From the NCBI GenBank assembly GCA_008711295.1, contig VUYV01000042.1, forward strand, positions 1,071,834 to 1,135,833: 64,000 bases of DNA. The letters are read 5' to 3'. A program made the position numbers and the translations under genes. Of the stretch, positions 51,041 to 63,279 are shown in pieces; position 1 is the first letter of the stretch, and every line of letters begins with the position of its first letter. Source of the DNA: Anarhynchus alexandrinus (Eukaryota; Chordata; Aves; Charadriiformes; Charadriidae). Below the pieces are notes generated by a model. It was not told the DNA's origin and searched no databases. It saw only the letters and a program-made list of their open reading frames with translations.

Positions 51041-54000
51041 CTTATGCATGTTGTCCTTGGAAATACCATGGATTGGAATAGTTATGTAGGGATGCTTACT
51101 TTAACGTGAAGGCTTTGTTATATTATTCTTTTTCTTCATACTTTGTGAGGAACCTTTGACTAGCAAACTGAAGCAACATTAGTCATACAAAAACTGCAAT
51201 ATTTTTAGATCACTTTTCATTGTCTATTCAAATCTTGATTGTTCTAATAGATTTTCTTTCCCTCTAGATTTATGGAAGGCCATCTGTGGAGAAGCAATAA
51301 TCTACTCCTTTAATTCTGGAAATCAAATTACTCTGCTTTGTTCTGCATAACAATGTTATTGAGACACTGTATAATTGAAAAATGTTTGGTGTTTCAGTTA
51401 ACCCTGGCCTTGCAGCATGCACTCTTCAAAGAATGATTTATTTGCAAGACTCCCAGAGCCAGTAGACTAGGCAAACATCCTGCATCTGGGTACCAAGATA
51501 AATAACATGACATGATATATTTAGAAAATTATAATGTAAGCCAGGAGAAATATAAATAGGAGGGGGATAATGCAGTCTTTTGCTAGGAAATTATGGAACA
51601 TGTAGGATCACCGAAGAAAGAATTTGAGAGAAGGCAGGGAGGTTTTATTCATTGTCCCCCATGAATAAATCAATGTGCGGCAAGATCGAGTATTTCTTCT
51701 GTGATAGGCACTGCACATTCATTGTTTATGTACATCTGTATTGTTACTATTGTTAAGTCATAGAATGTATATTTTAGAAAAATTAAGGTTGAACTGCAGT
51801 TTAGGTGAAGAATTTCTCAATGAGACATAAGCATTTGATAGAACTGTTTACTACAGCAATAAAGCAGTAGGCTGTCATACAAAGGAGGCTCCACTGAATC
51901 CATGCCCCAAGTGCTTGAAAGCCAAATGTCTTTAAAACTGTTAAATTTGTACAAACACCCCAGTTATTCAACACCTACTTTACTTCAACCATATGCTTAT
52001 CAGGGTTGCTAAATTGGAATGGACTTATGCTTTTCTATATCTGATCACAAGTTTTGTAATGTCTGTTCCGTGCACATTTTAAATTTTTTCTTTAATAAAA
52101 GTACTGGAGAGTACTGGTTTCGTTATCTCTTTCCACCAGGAAAACAGCTCCCAGCAGAAAGGCAGTAAAAAAATATTAAGAAACCAATTATAGATCCCAT
52201 ACTGGTTATTGTTTTTTAAGTTCCATTTTAATGCTTAACTTCTCTATCTAGATGCCTTTTTCTTACCTCTAGCTGCCTGTTCAGCAGCTGTTGGTAGCCT
52301 AACTGTCAATTCTTATTCACTTTTTGATGAGAAACTTAATTTTGAATACTCACTAGTTCCATCTAAATGTTTACATAATAGCTTGCTACTAATTAAATTC
52401 CCCTCTCTTGGACTCTACACTCTGACAGTGTCTCTTTTTTCTACTTTCCCCTTGGTTGTCTCTTCTGCCAGTCTCTGTCTTGGCTGTATGCCTGGAATAT
52501 ATTTTCTGCTCAGACAGAATCCATCTCCAAACTCCCCAAAACACTGTGGGACAGGACAGAAGTCCTCCACTTTTTTCCCGGTTAAAATCATCAGTATGGA
52601 ATGTGCTCAAACATACTCATAGCTTCACAGCCCACCCATTGACTTCGCAGCTTTGTCCTCTTCTGTTCGTCTCTATCTCCATAAAAATGTCTTCAACAGT
52701 GGTTTTACATTTGTAAATAAGCATGCTGAAAGTTGTGCAAACTGTTTTTAATCCCATAAAGGGTTTGCTCAATTTGCAAGCTCTTTCTGGTGAGGAATAT
52801 CCCCTACAGAACAATGCAGAAGCACCTAAGCAGTTTGAAAGATACGTGAATACAAACTAACAAACTTGATTATAACACTTGTGAGGATGGAGAAGAATAA
52901 TGTGTCTTCTATTCCATTCTTACTGAATTTTCAAAAATATTTATTACCTCCTATATATTGCAACTTTTAGCACTGCTCACAAATAATTCAACATTTCCCA
53001 TTAATCAATTAAAAGACCATTCCCCTAGTTCTCCCATGCGCTCACTGGTTTTCTCATTTAGATGTCAGAAGAATAACTGGATTTATTACCCCAAAAAGGA
53101 AAATATGCAAGTTCTGCAAGCTTTCAGGAAACCATCACAACAGTGGTTCAGTATTACCACACTGCTGTTTAGTTGTCCCTGCTACTGTTGCCTGTGGCTA
53201 TCCCTTCAGAAGCCATGCTTTGCAGATGGCTTTTAGTGGGAGTTGTCTCCTATGACAGAAGATTGGGCCTAAATCTCTTGTAGGGCTGAAAAGTACAGTA
53301 CACATTACAATTAGAGTGCCATAGCACACAACCTCCTCGTTAACTTTGGATGATAAAATTATTTTTACATGTACCATACGCTTTTGAATACATTTTCAGG
53401 ATTTTAATATTTAAAGAGCACTTCCACTGTGACACATTAATATACTTTCAATTAGAAACTCATACAAATTTCATTAACTCTTTTCTTGTCAAAATTTTAT
53501 CAGCAATTATCTATTCTTTGCTGCATGAAAAAGAGAAAACTTACACATAAACTTTTACACTCTAATACTGTACTTTTACACAAACATGTAAATTGTCCCT
53601 TCAATGTCCATGGATTCACAGTAAAGATCTGAGCAGAATGGATTAGTGTAATCATCGTTTAATTAATCCTGAGACAGAAATGTATTTAAGCACTGAAACT
53701 GTTCTCAGTGAACTGTAATAAAATATTACAGCTTTAATTTCTTCTCCCCCCCCCCGCTGAAGTGTGTTTAACACTTGTCTTACGCAAGCATTTCCAAAAT
53801 CTGTGCTGTAGTTTTGCTTTTATTCAAATCACGCTGACCCTGTCTGAAGTGGTACAGGAAATACATACCTTATTTACAAATAATTCTCACCAAAAATAAA
53901 AGAATAAGAAATGAGAAAATCTCAATTTTGAGAGCAGAGATACTTCTGCTAGTTCTGTAATAGGTATTAAAAGCAATTGTTGTCCTTTCTACTTCTGTGG

Positions 54001-54804
54001 AAAGAGAAGATAATATTACAGGTAACCATTAATAGTAGGACTATTGGAGCAGGAACCATTTTGCAGTGCTCTTTCTGAGACGAAACTGACAACGTAGAGT
54101 ACATGGCTGGCAAGGAAAACAATTGAGGGATACAGGTGTAAAGGAGGTATTGTCTCCTCTGAGCTTAAAATATCAATGATGAGGTTTTAGATGCCAAGTT
54201 TCTAAGTGTATCCTTCCCTTTTTTACTGTTTGTGCTTCAATTTTGCTGATGCAGAAGACAAACATGAGCCATCATTTTTCCAGAAGCACTGAGTGTTCCA
54301 TGGGGAATCAAGGGAAGAAAAAAAATGCATTTTATATTTATTGTAAAGATAGTCATGTTTTTCTTTAACATAGCTGCCTAATATTATTGTATCATCTTGC
54401 ATGCCTTCTAATGCAGCAGTCTAATTGAACTGGTGAATTTTCTCAGTCCTGGTGCGAGGCTTTTCCATGCACAGTGCACAAGGAGCTATGTTCTGAAGAG
54501 TGGAAATTTTTACAAATGTCACTACACTGTGCAGACGTAACAGTATACTATTTGGCTTATCATTGCATAATATAAGAAGTTCATCTTAGACTCACCAGTA
54601 TAGAAATAGAAAGAAAATAGTAAATCATATTTGGCTAGACCATATAACTTGAATGGAGAGTCGTTGGTCCATTTGAAAGGTACGTACAAGGGTCTATGCA
54701 TTAGTCTCTTGGAATAAACAATTTTATCAGCTTTTCCCTTTAGGAAGGGCTGGCCAAAAAGACTAGAAGGAGGAGTCATTGTCTATACAAAGCAACAGTT
54801 TAAG
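51041..54804. other. AT-rich non-coding sequence
   Basis: It contains a C10 run at 53746-53755. Plus- and minus-strand frames at 52383-52716 are pyrimidine-biased and have no domain. The minus-strand frame 54779-54522 (85 codons) reads somewhat like protein but cannot be identified. Confidence 0.5.
53746..53755 (+). repeat. C10 homopolymer
   Basis: Ten consecutive C after TTCTT. This is unusual in such AT-rich flanks and may be prone to sequencing error. Confidence 0.85.
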
Positions 54805-56855
54805 TGAATGGAGCTGTGCTTTGGAGAGAATAACAAGCAGCTGAGAGATTATGGGTAAGGATCAGAGAATTTACCAGCATGGGGTGTGTGACATTTTGGT
54901 ACACTTCTGCTACAGAGTGCCTAATCGAGAAGAGGAAGCACTGACATCCTCAGGAAGCCTCACTATTACAGGTCATGTTTCTCATGGAGGTCTTTACCAT
55001 CCTGACATATGCTGGAAGGACAATGCTGTGGGGCACAAGCAATGTAGATTTTTGGAGAGAATCAAGGATTATTTCTTGACACAAGTAAGTGATCCGTGAG
55101 CTGGCAGGGTAAGGCTATTGGACATGTTACTTATGATTAAGGAAGGACTGATTCTTGTTTATTAAGGGTATTAAGGTCAACAGCAGATTTGACAGCAGGG
55201 ACTAATGCTCCCAAGATGGGGGAGTTTAAGATCCTAAGAGAGGTGAGCAAGGTGAATAGTAGCATCACAAACATGGACTTCAGCAGAGCAGATTTCAGCT
55301 TATTCAGGGATATGCTTGACAGCACCTCATTGGAAACACCTCTGAAGAGCAAAGAGGCTTGGGAGAGCTTGTTCATATTCAGGAAAGGCTCCTCAAAGCA
55401 CAAGAATCATCCATTTTGATGTGCAGGAAGTCAAGCAACCATGGCAGAAGGCCAGTACTGATGAATGGGGAATTCACAATTGAGGTAAAGTTCAAAACAT
55501 GAAGTATGCAGGAGGACGAAGGGCTAATGTGTTTCTTGGGAAGAACCTGTGCATACAGGGAAGGAGTTAATAAAGGAAAAGTTCATCTGAAGCTGAAAAT
55601 AGGGAGACGTGAGAAAGCCAAAAAAAGGCTTCTAAAAGTACATTGTCAGCAAAAGGAAGCCTGAGAAAAATGTGAGGCATTGAATCAGTGACAGAGTACA
55701 CTTCAAACAGTCATCTTTGCCTCTGTTTTTATCAATTAAGGCCTGGCCTCAGGCATCTCAGGACCATAAATGAACTGTCAGAGTCAGTGTGAGGGATGCA
55801 CCGCCCACACTAGTAGAAGACAGACTTAGGGACCACTTAACCAAACTGGACACGTTAAATCGCCACAGGACCAGAAGAGATGCATCTGAGGATGCTGAGG
55901 AAACTGGCTGGTATAATTATGAGACTGTTCTTCCTCATCTTCAAAAAGCTGTGTCAATCAGGAGAGGTTCATGATGACTGGCAAAAGGCAAACACCACAT
56001 TCATCTTCCAGAAGGGCAAGAAGGAGGATCTAGAAAATCATAGGCTTCACTCCCTAGCAAGATAGGAGCAAATCCTCCTGGAATTAAGTTTGTGAATGAC
56101 ACCAGACTAAGGAGATGGGGGAGAGGTTCAATAGACTGGAAGGCAGGACTACTATTCAAATGCATCTTGACAGGTGAAGAAATGAGTGGACAAAAACCTC
56201 GTGATGTTCAACAAGGCAAATGTCAAGCCCTGCATCTGGGATGGAATAACCTTGTGTAATGGTATTTTCTGGTGACTAACTGGTTAGGAAAACGCTTTTC
56301 AGAAAAGGATCTGGTGGACAAAAATTCAAATATGAGTCATCAGTATGCTGTTATAGTGAAGATGACCAACCACATAGTGGGGTGTATTAACATGAATGTG
56401 ACCGATAGGCTGAAGGATGTGGTTATTTCTCTCTACTGAACACTTGTGAGATCACATCTAGAGTACAGTCTAGATTTGGGTTCTTCAGTACAAGAAAGTT
56501 ATTGACATAGTGGTGTGAGTTAAACGGACAGCTACCAAGAAGTTTAGGAGGATGGGGCACAATGTACAAGGGCTGTGGGAACTGGATGTGTTCAGTCTTA
56601 AGATAAGAAGGTGAAAAGAGGAACTTATTGCTATCTACAGCTACCTTCTGTAAGGATATGAAGAAGACCAGGCCAGTCTCTTCTGGCCCCTGGCATGAGC
56701 AGCCAGCACACACAAGTTGCAGCAAGGGAAATTCCAATTCAATATCAGCAACAAGTCTGCACAATGACAATAGTCAAACACTGGAACAGATTACCTAGAG
56801 AGGCCATAAACTGTAGTGTGTCTGGGTGGAAAAATAAAACAGTATCCTCAAAGAT
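54805..56855 (+). mobile_element. CR1 LINE, long copy with endonuclease and RT segments, internal deletion
   Basis: This is the longest CR1 copy here, about 2.05 kb. In order: endonuclease C-terminal part (YHPDICWKDNAVGHKQCRFLE, about 54989-55054, where GDFNHPDICW is usual); the linker (GEFKILREVSK, MDFSRADFSLFRDML, about 55219-55322); the approach to the RT (ASVFIN, about 55718-55735); RT fingers (HLRMLRKLAG, GEVHDDWQKANTTFIF and QKGKKEDLENH, about 55880-56042); then abruptly a degenerate FVNDTRL (about 56091-56111), so the RT segment between fingers and catalytic site is missing; and finally the C-terminal part (MSHQYAVIVKMTNHIVGCI, about 56333-56389). Many stops show old age. The recognisable 3' tail octamers are gone. 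Confidence 0.9.
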
Positions 56856-58371
56856 ACTCATTAGAGGGTCTCTGCAGTAAACATGAAGAGGAGTCAGAGA
56901 GGGAACGAAAGTTTACTGCATCTTCCTCTCTCCAAAGGGATGTTATGTAGCTTATGTGAGATTTTTAGCATTCAGCCTCAAGGGTACATAGTACAGGTCT
57001 TATCTACTAATTACACTGAGAGAATTTCTCTAGTCTTCAAATGTTTTAATAGGAGTACCATTCAACCAAAATAGTATTTCTACAGCTAAAATCACAGTAC
57101 AGCAGGTTAGCTGTTATCACAGGTAGACAGTTATGAAATAGCTTCTGGGTAATCAGAAAAGCTGGATTAATTATGAAAACCATTGTGAATGTAGCAAAAG
57201 TTTTTTGTCGGTAATTCTGCATTACACAGATTTGCTTTTAACAAATAGTGGGTCACTTCAATGTTCTGTATCAGAAACCTATTTTGCCATCTATTTCTCA
57301 GAAAATTCAAGTTTGCTCCATAGGAAACAGCACATGAAGGCTGCAGGGCAGTCCTAAGTCCTAATTGCTACCCACATTTCTACCTGCTGGCCAACTTTGG
57401 AGTGTTTCACATGGTGTTTTAGAGGGAAACTCACATGCACCCAATGCTTCTTGAGTATATTTACCTTCCCTCGTGTGCTTCTAGATATCATAGCTACATT
57501 CATTAGGGTGATATCAGTTAGAAAAGGTGAGGAAGGTCCCTCTTCACAAGTGCCATGGTGTGCTTACTGTGAGATATTTAGTCACCTCATTGGAACATTT
57601 GTGTGGGCTGCTGATGTGATAGGGATCCCAGAGATACCTACAAAATTCAGAGTGCCTTAAGGACTTCTGTAATAGGTACATGTTAGATCCAGCTTCTGGG
57701 GAGTGAGAAACAGAACTGATGGTGCACTGTGCATTCAGAGCCCACCTTACAGCACGTTAATTTCCCTGAGCCTTTAGTTTCTCCTTAATTTCCTTCAGCC
57801 CCCTGTAGCCTGTAGAGGAGTGACACCACCAATAACAAGACATTCTAAATTAAGAAACATAGCTGTCTCCCCATTGTCACTAAGAAAAATATCACCCTTA
57901 TTTTCAGACAAGATGGAACAACAGATAATGTTGCTTGAACCAGACTATGGCACTTGTCTTCTATTTAGGAGTTGTAGTCCATAAATTATGCCTTGTCAAG
58001 TAGCATAAATGTCTCATATGACAACCATGTTAATTAATATACTTGGTTTTCTTTTTCCCTTAAGGAAATGTAAAACCTTTAATGAAGCAAAACATGCATT
58101 TGTTCTTCAAATTATATAAATTTACATATTGATGTAAAGGTAGTGGGTTAAGGTAAATAGCAGTACAGAATTTTGGTTGCTTGACATTGTTTGTTATAAG
58201 TACTTATTTTCAGCTTGGCAGACTTTAACCATTTGGTTGCAATTTCCCATCTGCTGAGTATCTGCTATACAGCACATTGTTTTAGAAAATTTCATCTGAA
58301 TTTCATCTGTTACAGTCTAACAGGAACAAAGAAAAGATAATATGTTACTCTATTCTCTTGGAAATAGATGC

Positions 58372-58437
58372 TTGGGTTGCTTGGTTTTAGTTGGTGTTTT
58401 GTGGGGTTTTTTGTGGGTTTGGTTTCTTTTTTTTAGT
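58372..58437 (+). repeat. G/T-rich low-complexity tract
   Basis: It consists of GGTTTT, TGGGGTTTTTT and GGGTTTGG units. It is the longest example of the G/T-rich type also seen at 4.23, 12.63 and 46.34 kb. Confidence 0.8.
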
Positions 58438-59227
58438 AGTAGGTGACACACCTGAAAAACAGGTGGGTTTTTTTCTGGATATATTTATCAAAACAACCAG
58501 CTAGCCCGACCGACTTTCTACTGGTGTTTTTTTGTCAGTGTGAAAATAAAAAAGAAGAGGCATTAATAATAAAAGAAACAAAGCAGAGGAATGGGGACAG
58601 GTAATTAAAATTCAGAGAATAAACATGTGTCGTAACAGGCAGTTTGTGTCCTAATAGGTAGATAGGACATGGACAACAGAGCAATCCAAGCAGCCCCATC
58701 CTGAGTGAGAGAAGACCGGTGCTAATTCATCCTCAGTGGACAACGAAGAATAGATATAGTAGCAGCTTTGAGTTTTGAAAACGTATTATTCTAAAAACAT
58801 TTCTTGGCTTCACAAGTGAGAACTGTAACAGGAAAATATTCTCTTAGGTTGTCTGTGGTGTTTTTACCCATATGATAAGGACACAACCCACTGAAAACAG
58901 TGTTTAACATCTCAGGAACTATCAGACTGCAATGTTTGTGAGCATGGTCCCTGATAACTTGCATAGAATTTGAAACGGTTATTTTAGAAATGAATAGCTT
59001 CATAGCTCATTTGTGTACATTTTCAACCTATGTTTATTTTTAGGATTTACAGACTAATCTGGTACTTCTAAAGCAGCCTGCATAATAGCCTTACATATAT
59101 AGGGCAAGCTTTTATCATCAGGTTGTGCTTTGGTTTTATTACAGCTTCTAACAGGAGCTACAAACAGACATGAACATGAAGTACATGCCATCAACCAAAT
59201 GCATATTATTTGTCTTACATTCACTGA

Positions 59228-59243
59228 AATCAATCAATCAATC
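59228..59243 (+). repeat. (AATC)4 microsatellite
   Basis: Four perfect AATC units run into AAAC/AAAT-like units. Confidence 0.85.
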
Positions 59244-59898
59244 AAACAAATAAATACGACTTATATAAATAATCCTAGCAAAGTTGAAGGAAGAGGACAC
59301 TGGAATCAGCTTTGGAAGGAAATTAAATATGATTTTGCAGAAATAATACACTGAAAAGAACCCCTGTTTTTCAGAAAGCACACAAAAACATTCCCAGTGA
59401 CAGCCAGCTGTATATAACTGGAAAAAGGCTCCTTTCACCAACACCACATATTTTCACTCAGTCTACAGGTAGAGATATACTAAATGAGCCCATGCTTGTC
59501 TTTTCAAACTTCTTTCTATTATGACTTTAATTAATTGCTCTTTGCACTGTGAGAACAATTTTTTAATTAATTGTAATTAATTTGCTTGAAAAAGTTTTAT
59601 CTGTTAGGTATTTTTCTCTCCCTGTGTATTTTTAAATAATTCAGAGTACATCACAATAGTAAAACTCTTTAGAACTATATATCACCATGGGTATTCTACA
59701 CATTCAGAAAAAAAGGCATATACATGTAGGAAATGATCAAAGCTTCTGATTTAAGATGGTTGATTTAGAGTCTTGAGACATGAGAATATGATTAATCCAA
59801 AACTAACAAGATGATCTGTGTTATCTTATGCTTTGGACCTTGGACAAGATTCTTTATGTCAAACACTGAAATGGAAAAAATAGTTTCCTCTGCCAAAT

Positions 59899-60493
59899 CA
59901 TACTGGTTTTGGCTGGGATAGAGATAATTTTCTTCATATTTGCTCACATGGTGCTAGATTTTGAATTTGTGACCAAAACAGTGTTGATAACGCAGGGACA
60001 TTTTAATTAGTGCTGAGCAGTGCTTGCACAGCATCAAAGTCTTCTCTTCTTCTCACACCACCCCACCAGTGAGTAGGATGGGGATGCACAAGAAGTTGGG
60101 AGAGGACACAGCTGGGACAGCTGACCCAATTGACCAAAGAGGTATCCCAGACCATAATGACATCATGCTTAGCAATAAAAGCTGGGGAAAGAAGGAGGAA
60201 TGGGGGATGTTTGAAGTGATGGTGTTTGTCTTCCCATGTAGCCGTTATGCACAATGGAGCTCTGCTTTCCTGGGAAATGGCTGAACACCTGCCTGCCAAT
60301 AGGAAGCAGTGAATATATTTCTTGTTTTGCTTTGCTTGCACATGTAGCTTTTGCTTTACCTATTAAACTCTCTTTATTTGAACTTGTGAGTTTTCTCACT
60401 TTCATCCTTCTGATTCTCTCCTTGATCCCACTGAGGGAGGGTGGGGGGGTGAGTTATTTGGTGCTTAGCTGTCTAGCAGGGTTAACCGCAACA
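59899..60493 (+). mobile_element. Complete solo LTR, ERVL-like, 595 bp
   Basis: It starts CATACTGGTTTTGGCTGGGA, where the canonical TG has become CA, and ends GGTTAACCGCAACA. It is flanked by 5-bp duplications CAAAT at 59894-59898 and 60494-60498. It has GCTGAGCAGTGCT, GGGACAGCTGACCC, a TATA-like AATAAAAG at 60174-60181 and ATTAAA at 60362-60367, followed by a TTTGAACTTGTGAG block. Its end matches the LTR at 1-325 (GGTTAAACCACTACA type) rather than the 40.7- and 62.2-kb copies, so at least two subfamilies are present. Confidence 0.92.
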
Positions 60494-62174
60494 CAAATAC
60501 ACGACAAGTGCCATGATTTTCAATAACATTGAAATCAGTAAGACACTTATTATGTCATCTCCCACAGTATTATTGGCGTAGTATAACAGCACTAAACTAC
60601 TGTATGAGTCCTGAAGTTTCAACTGATGGCAGTAGCATCCCAAAGGATTTTAGCTGGTCAATAACCCAAGTGTTTGTTTTGCTGAAAATGTGGTGTGAGG
60701 CCACATTGTCCCTCACTAGTTAATGTGGTACTTCTGTGATGAATATCTGTTAATATTGAGCTTCTGGTTTCCTAAGCAACAGTAGCCAGATGAAAGCTTT
60801 CAAACCCTTCTTCCTACTTGCTTGACGCTTTCATGTAAAAAACATGTTTTTTTATTGTAAGGAACAAGACTCAGGATGTGGTTGTTTGACTGTACTAATT
60901 ACTGAGTTGCAAAAGAGTTGGAGGTTTCAAGTTACAGATACTGAAAATATTTTATTCAGTTTTGGCTGATATTATTATGCACTGACTATTCTAATAAAAA
61001 TTAAATACTTTATACGTAAACACAAGCCTCAACACAAAAACACTACTGAATTTGAATTGCTTTTGGTTTTATTTTCCAATCTAATGAAAAATTGAAAGCT
61101 ACTCCACAGGATTTGAACAATACTCTACCTGCTGAATTACTATTACCAAAGAATAACTGAACTTTGCAGTCAGGTTCTGATCAGTGTCGTAGGGATAATC
61201 AGGCTTGGATCCTTGCTTTATCTCCTTCAGACAGAGCAGGGAACTGAAAATAGATCCCACTACCCAAACTGTTGCTCTCTAAAAGGATTGACATATTTCA
61301 ATTTGTTCCTACAAACCAATTTTTATTTTTTAGATTGCAGTTAGGAAGACATGGATTTTTATTTATTTTGGACAAAAGTAGAGTGTTTCCTCAGTAACAA
61401 AACTAAATAAAACAAAGAAAATCTATTTTTTTATTAAAGAAAAGCAGTTACTTCAACTAGAAATAAAATATGTTTCTGTTGTCTAATCTTTTCCATCAAT
61501 ATTTTTAATTTTTGTCTTTAATTTATGACAATTTTTGTACAGAAAATATTGTTCAGTGAAAATAATTTCTTGAAGCATTTTAAGACTAAAATATTGTCAC
61601 AAAAGTTTTAAATTTTATAGTTTCATGCTTAAAATATCAGGAAGACACTGATTCACCTTTTTTATTTTTTTAAAGAGTTTGTCTTTCAACCAGGTTATCA
61701 AGTAATTTTAATCTTGTTAACACTAGAAAATTATTACTGAGGAAGAATAAATGTCAAAAACTTGAGAGGCTGTAAAATAGAAAAAAAACATTGAATCTAA
61801 ACCCAAATTCATAATTCTTTGACCGCTATGTAAGTGACATTATCTACTGTACCGAATGCTTGGAAATTAAAATCTGGAGTTATATCACAGCTAGCCAATC
61901 TACTTGTGTCATTTTGAATACTTTTTAAATATTACATTTTACAGTAGAGACAGATATTGTTTTAACATAATTCCTTTTCAATTTAGCTCTGAAAAATTTC
62001 ATAAGGAAAACGTCTGTTTGTCATCTTTTTGGACAATATTCATGATGAAAATAGTTATTCTTTTTTTGGGAGAACAGAAAAAGGACTTGAGATGAAAGGG
62101 TCTTGCACTGTGATGTTGAGTCTGATTTGACCCATCTAAGAATGTAAGAAAGCAAACACATCGGAAGACCAGAC
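60494..62174. other. AT-rich spacer between two independent LTRs
   Basis: The 1.7 kb shows no gag, pol or env-like frames, only short AT-rich frames. It is host sequence and not a proviral interior, since each neighbouring LTR has its own target duplication. Confidence 0.65.
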
Positions 62175-62761
62175 TGTACTGGGTCCACCTGGGATGGAGT
62201 TAATATTTTTGACAGCAGCCCATGTAGTACTGTGCTTTGCATTTGTGGCTAAAATGGTGTTGATAATACACCATTGTTTTGGCTGCTGCTGAGCAGTGCT
62301 CACACAGCATCAGGGTTTTCTGTCTCCGAATCTGCCCTGCTCCTCACTCTGAGTGAGTAATGCTGGGGGTGGACAAGAGTTTGAGAAGATACATAGCCAG
62401 GACAGCTGACCCAAACCGACCAAAGGGATATTCCATACCATGTGACATCATACTCAGCAGTAAAAGCTCGAGAAAGGAGGAGGAAGGGAGGATGTTTGTG
62501 GTTACAACATTTGTCTTCCAAAGTGATCGTTATGCATGCTGAGGCCCTGCTTTCTGGGAAGGTGCTCAACCTCTATCTGCTGTGGACAGTAGTGAACAAA
62601 TTCCCCTTTTTGCTTTGCTCTTGCTTCCCTATTAAACTACTATTATCTTTTATCCATTAGACTTCTTGCCTTCCTTCTATTTTCTCCCCATCCTGCAGGA
62701 GAGTGGAGTGAGTGGGCATCTGATTAGGTGTTTGTCTGTTGGCTGGGGTCAATCCATGACA
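62175..62761 (+). mobile_element. Complete solo LTR, ERVL-like, 587 bp
   Basis: It starts TGTACTGGGTCCACCTGGGA and ends GGGGTCAATCCATGACA. Identical 5-bp duplications CAGAC lie at 62170-62174 and 62762-62766. It shares GGAGTTAATATT, GCTGAGCAGTGCTC, the AGGACAGCTGACCCAAACCG segment and GGGATATTCCAT with the 40.7-kb copy, to which it is closest. A TATA-like AGTAAAAG lies at 62459-62466 and ATTAAA at 62631-62636. Confidence 0.93.
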
Positions 62762-63220
62762 CAGACAAAATGTGTGTTAAAAAATACATCTTATATTTGT
62801 ATACTTGCTTCTTACAAGGAGACTGGCAAAGTCTCAGTCAAATCAGCTATAAAAACTTGATAAAATTTCTTCAGGATTGAACTATTTAAAATGAGGGAGG
62901 GGATATAGCTGACTTCTGGTGATAAATCACAGAAATGTTGACTTATATAGAGAGATAGTTAATGGGGAATGCCAAAAGTGTTTATATTTCAACTTATTCT
63001 GGGCCTTAGACGTCTAGCTCAAGATAGCACACTATGTACTTCCATGCAACTGGAATCCAAAACTTGAGTTGTCTCCAAGCAGAGCCACTGTTCTGAGCAC
63101 TTAACCACACTTCATATCCAAGCTTTCTCAAAAATAAGGTAATGAATTCTGTTAATTCAGAGTTCTTTGTTACAAACACAAATACTTAAGGATCTTGGAG
63201 CAGTGTATTTCACTGTATTG
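62762..63220. other. Non-coding sequence
   Basis: Nothing is recognised beyond the right-hand target duplication of the LTR at 62762-62766. Confidence 0.55.
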
Positions 63221-63279
63221 GAATGCTGTTCCTAATAGAATTTTCGCAATGCTGTTCCTAATAGAACTTCCACAATGCT
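63221..63279 (+). repeat. 26-bp tandem duplication, about 2.2 copies
   Basis: AATGCTGTTCCTAATAGAA occurs at 63222-63240 and again at 63248-63266, and its start AATGCT recurs at 63274, a constant 26-bp period. The units differ only in the last few bases, so the duplication is fairly recent or has been kept homogeneous. Confidence 0.9.

Larger units (their letters stand above)
56856..59898. other. AT-rich non-coding sequence
   Basis: It contains a G/T-rich low-complexity tract at 58372-58437 and (AATC)4 at 59228-59243. No gene or further element is recognised. Confidence 0.5.

Noticed and set aside
60494..62174. Possible proviral interior between two direct LTRs
   Set aside because: Each LTR has its own 5-bp target duplication and no retroviral protein similarity is visible in the spacer.
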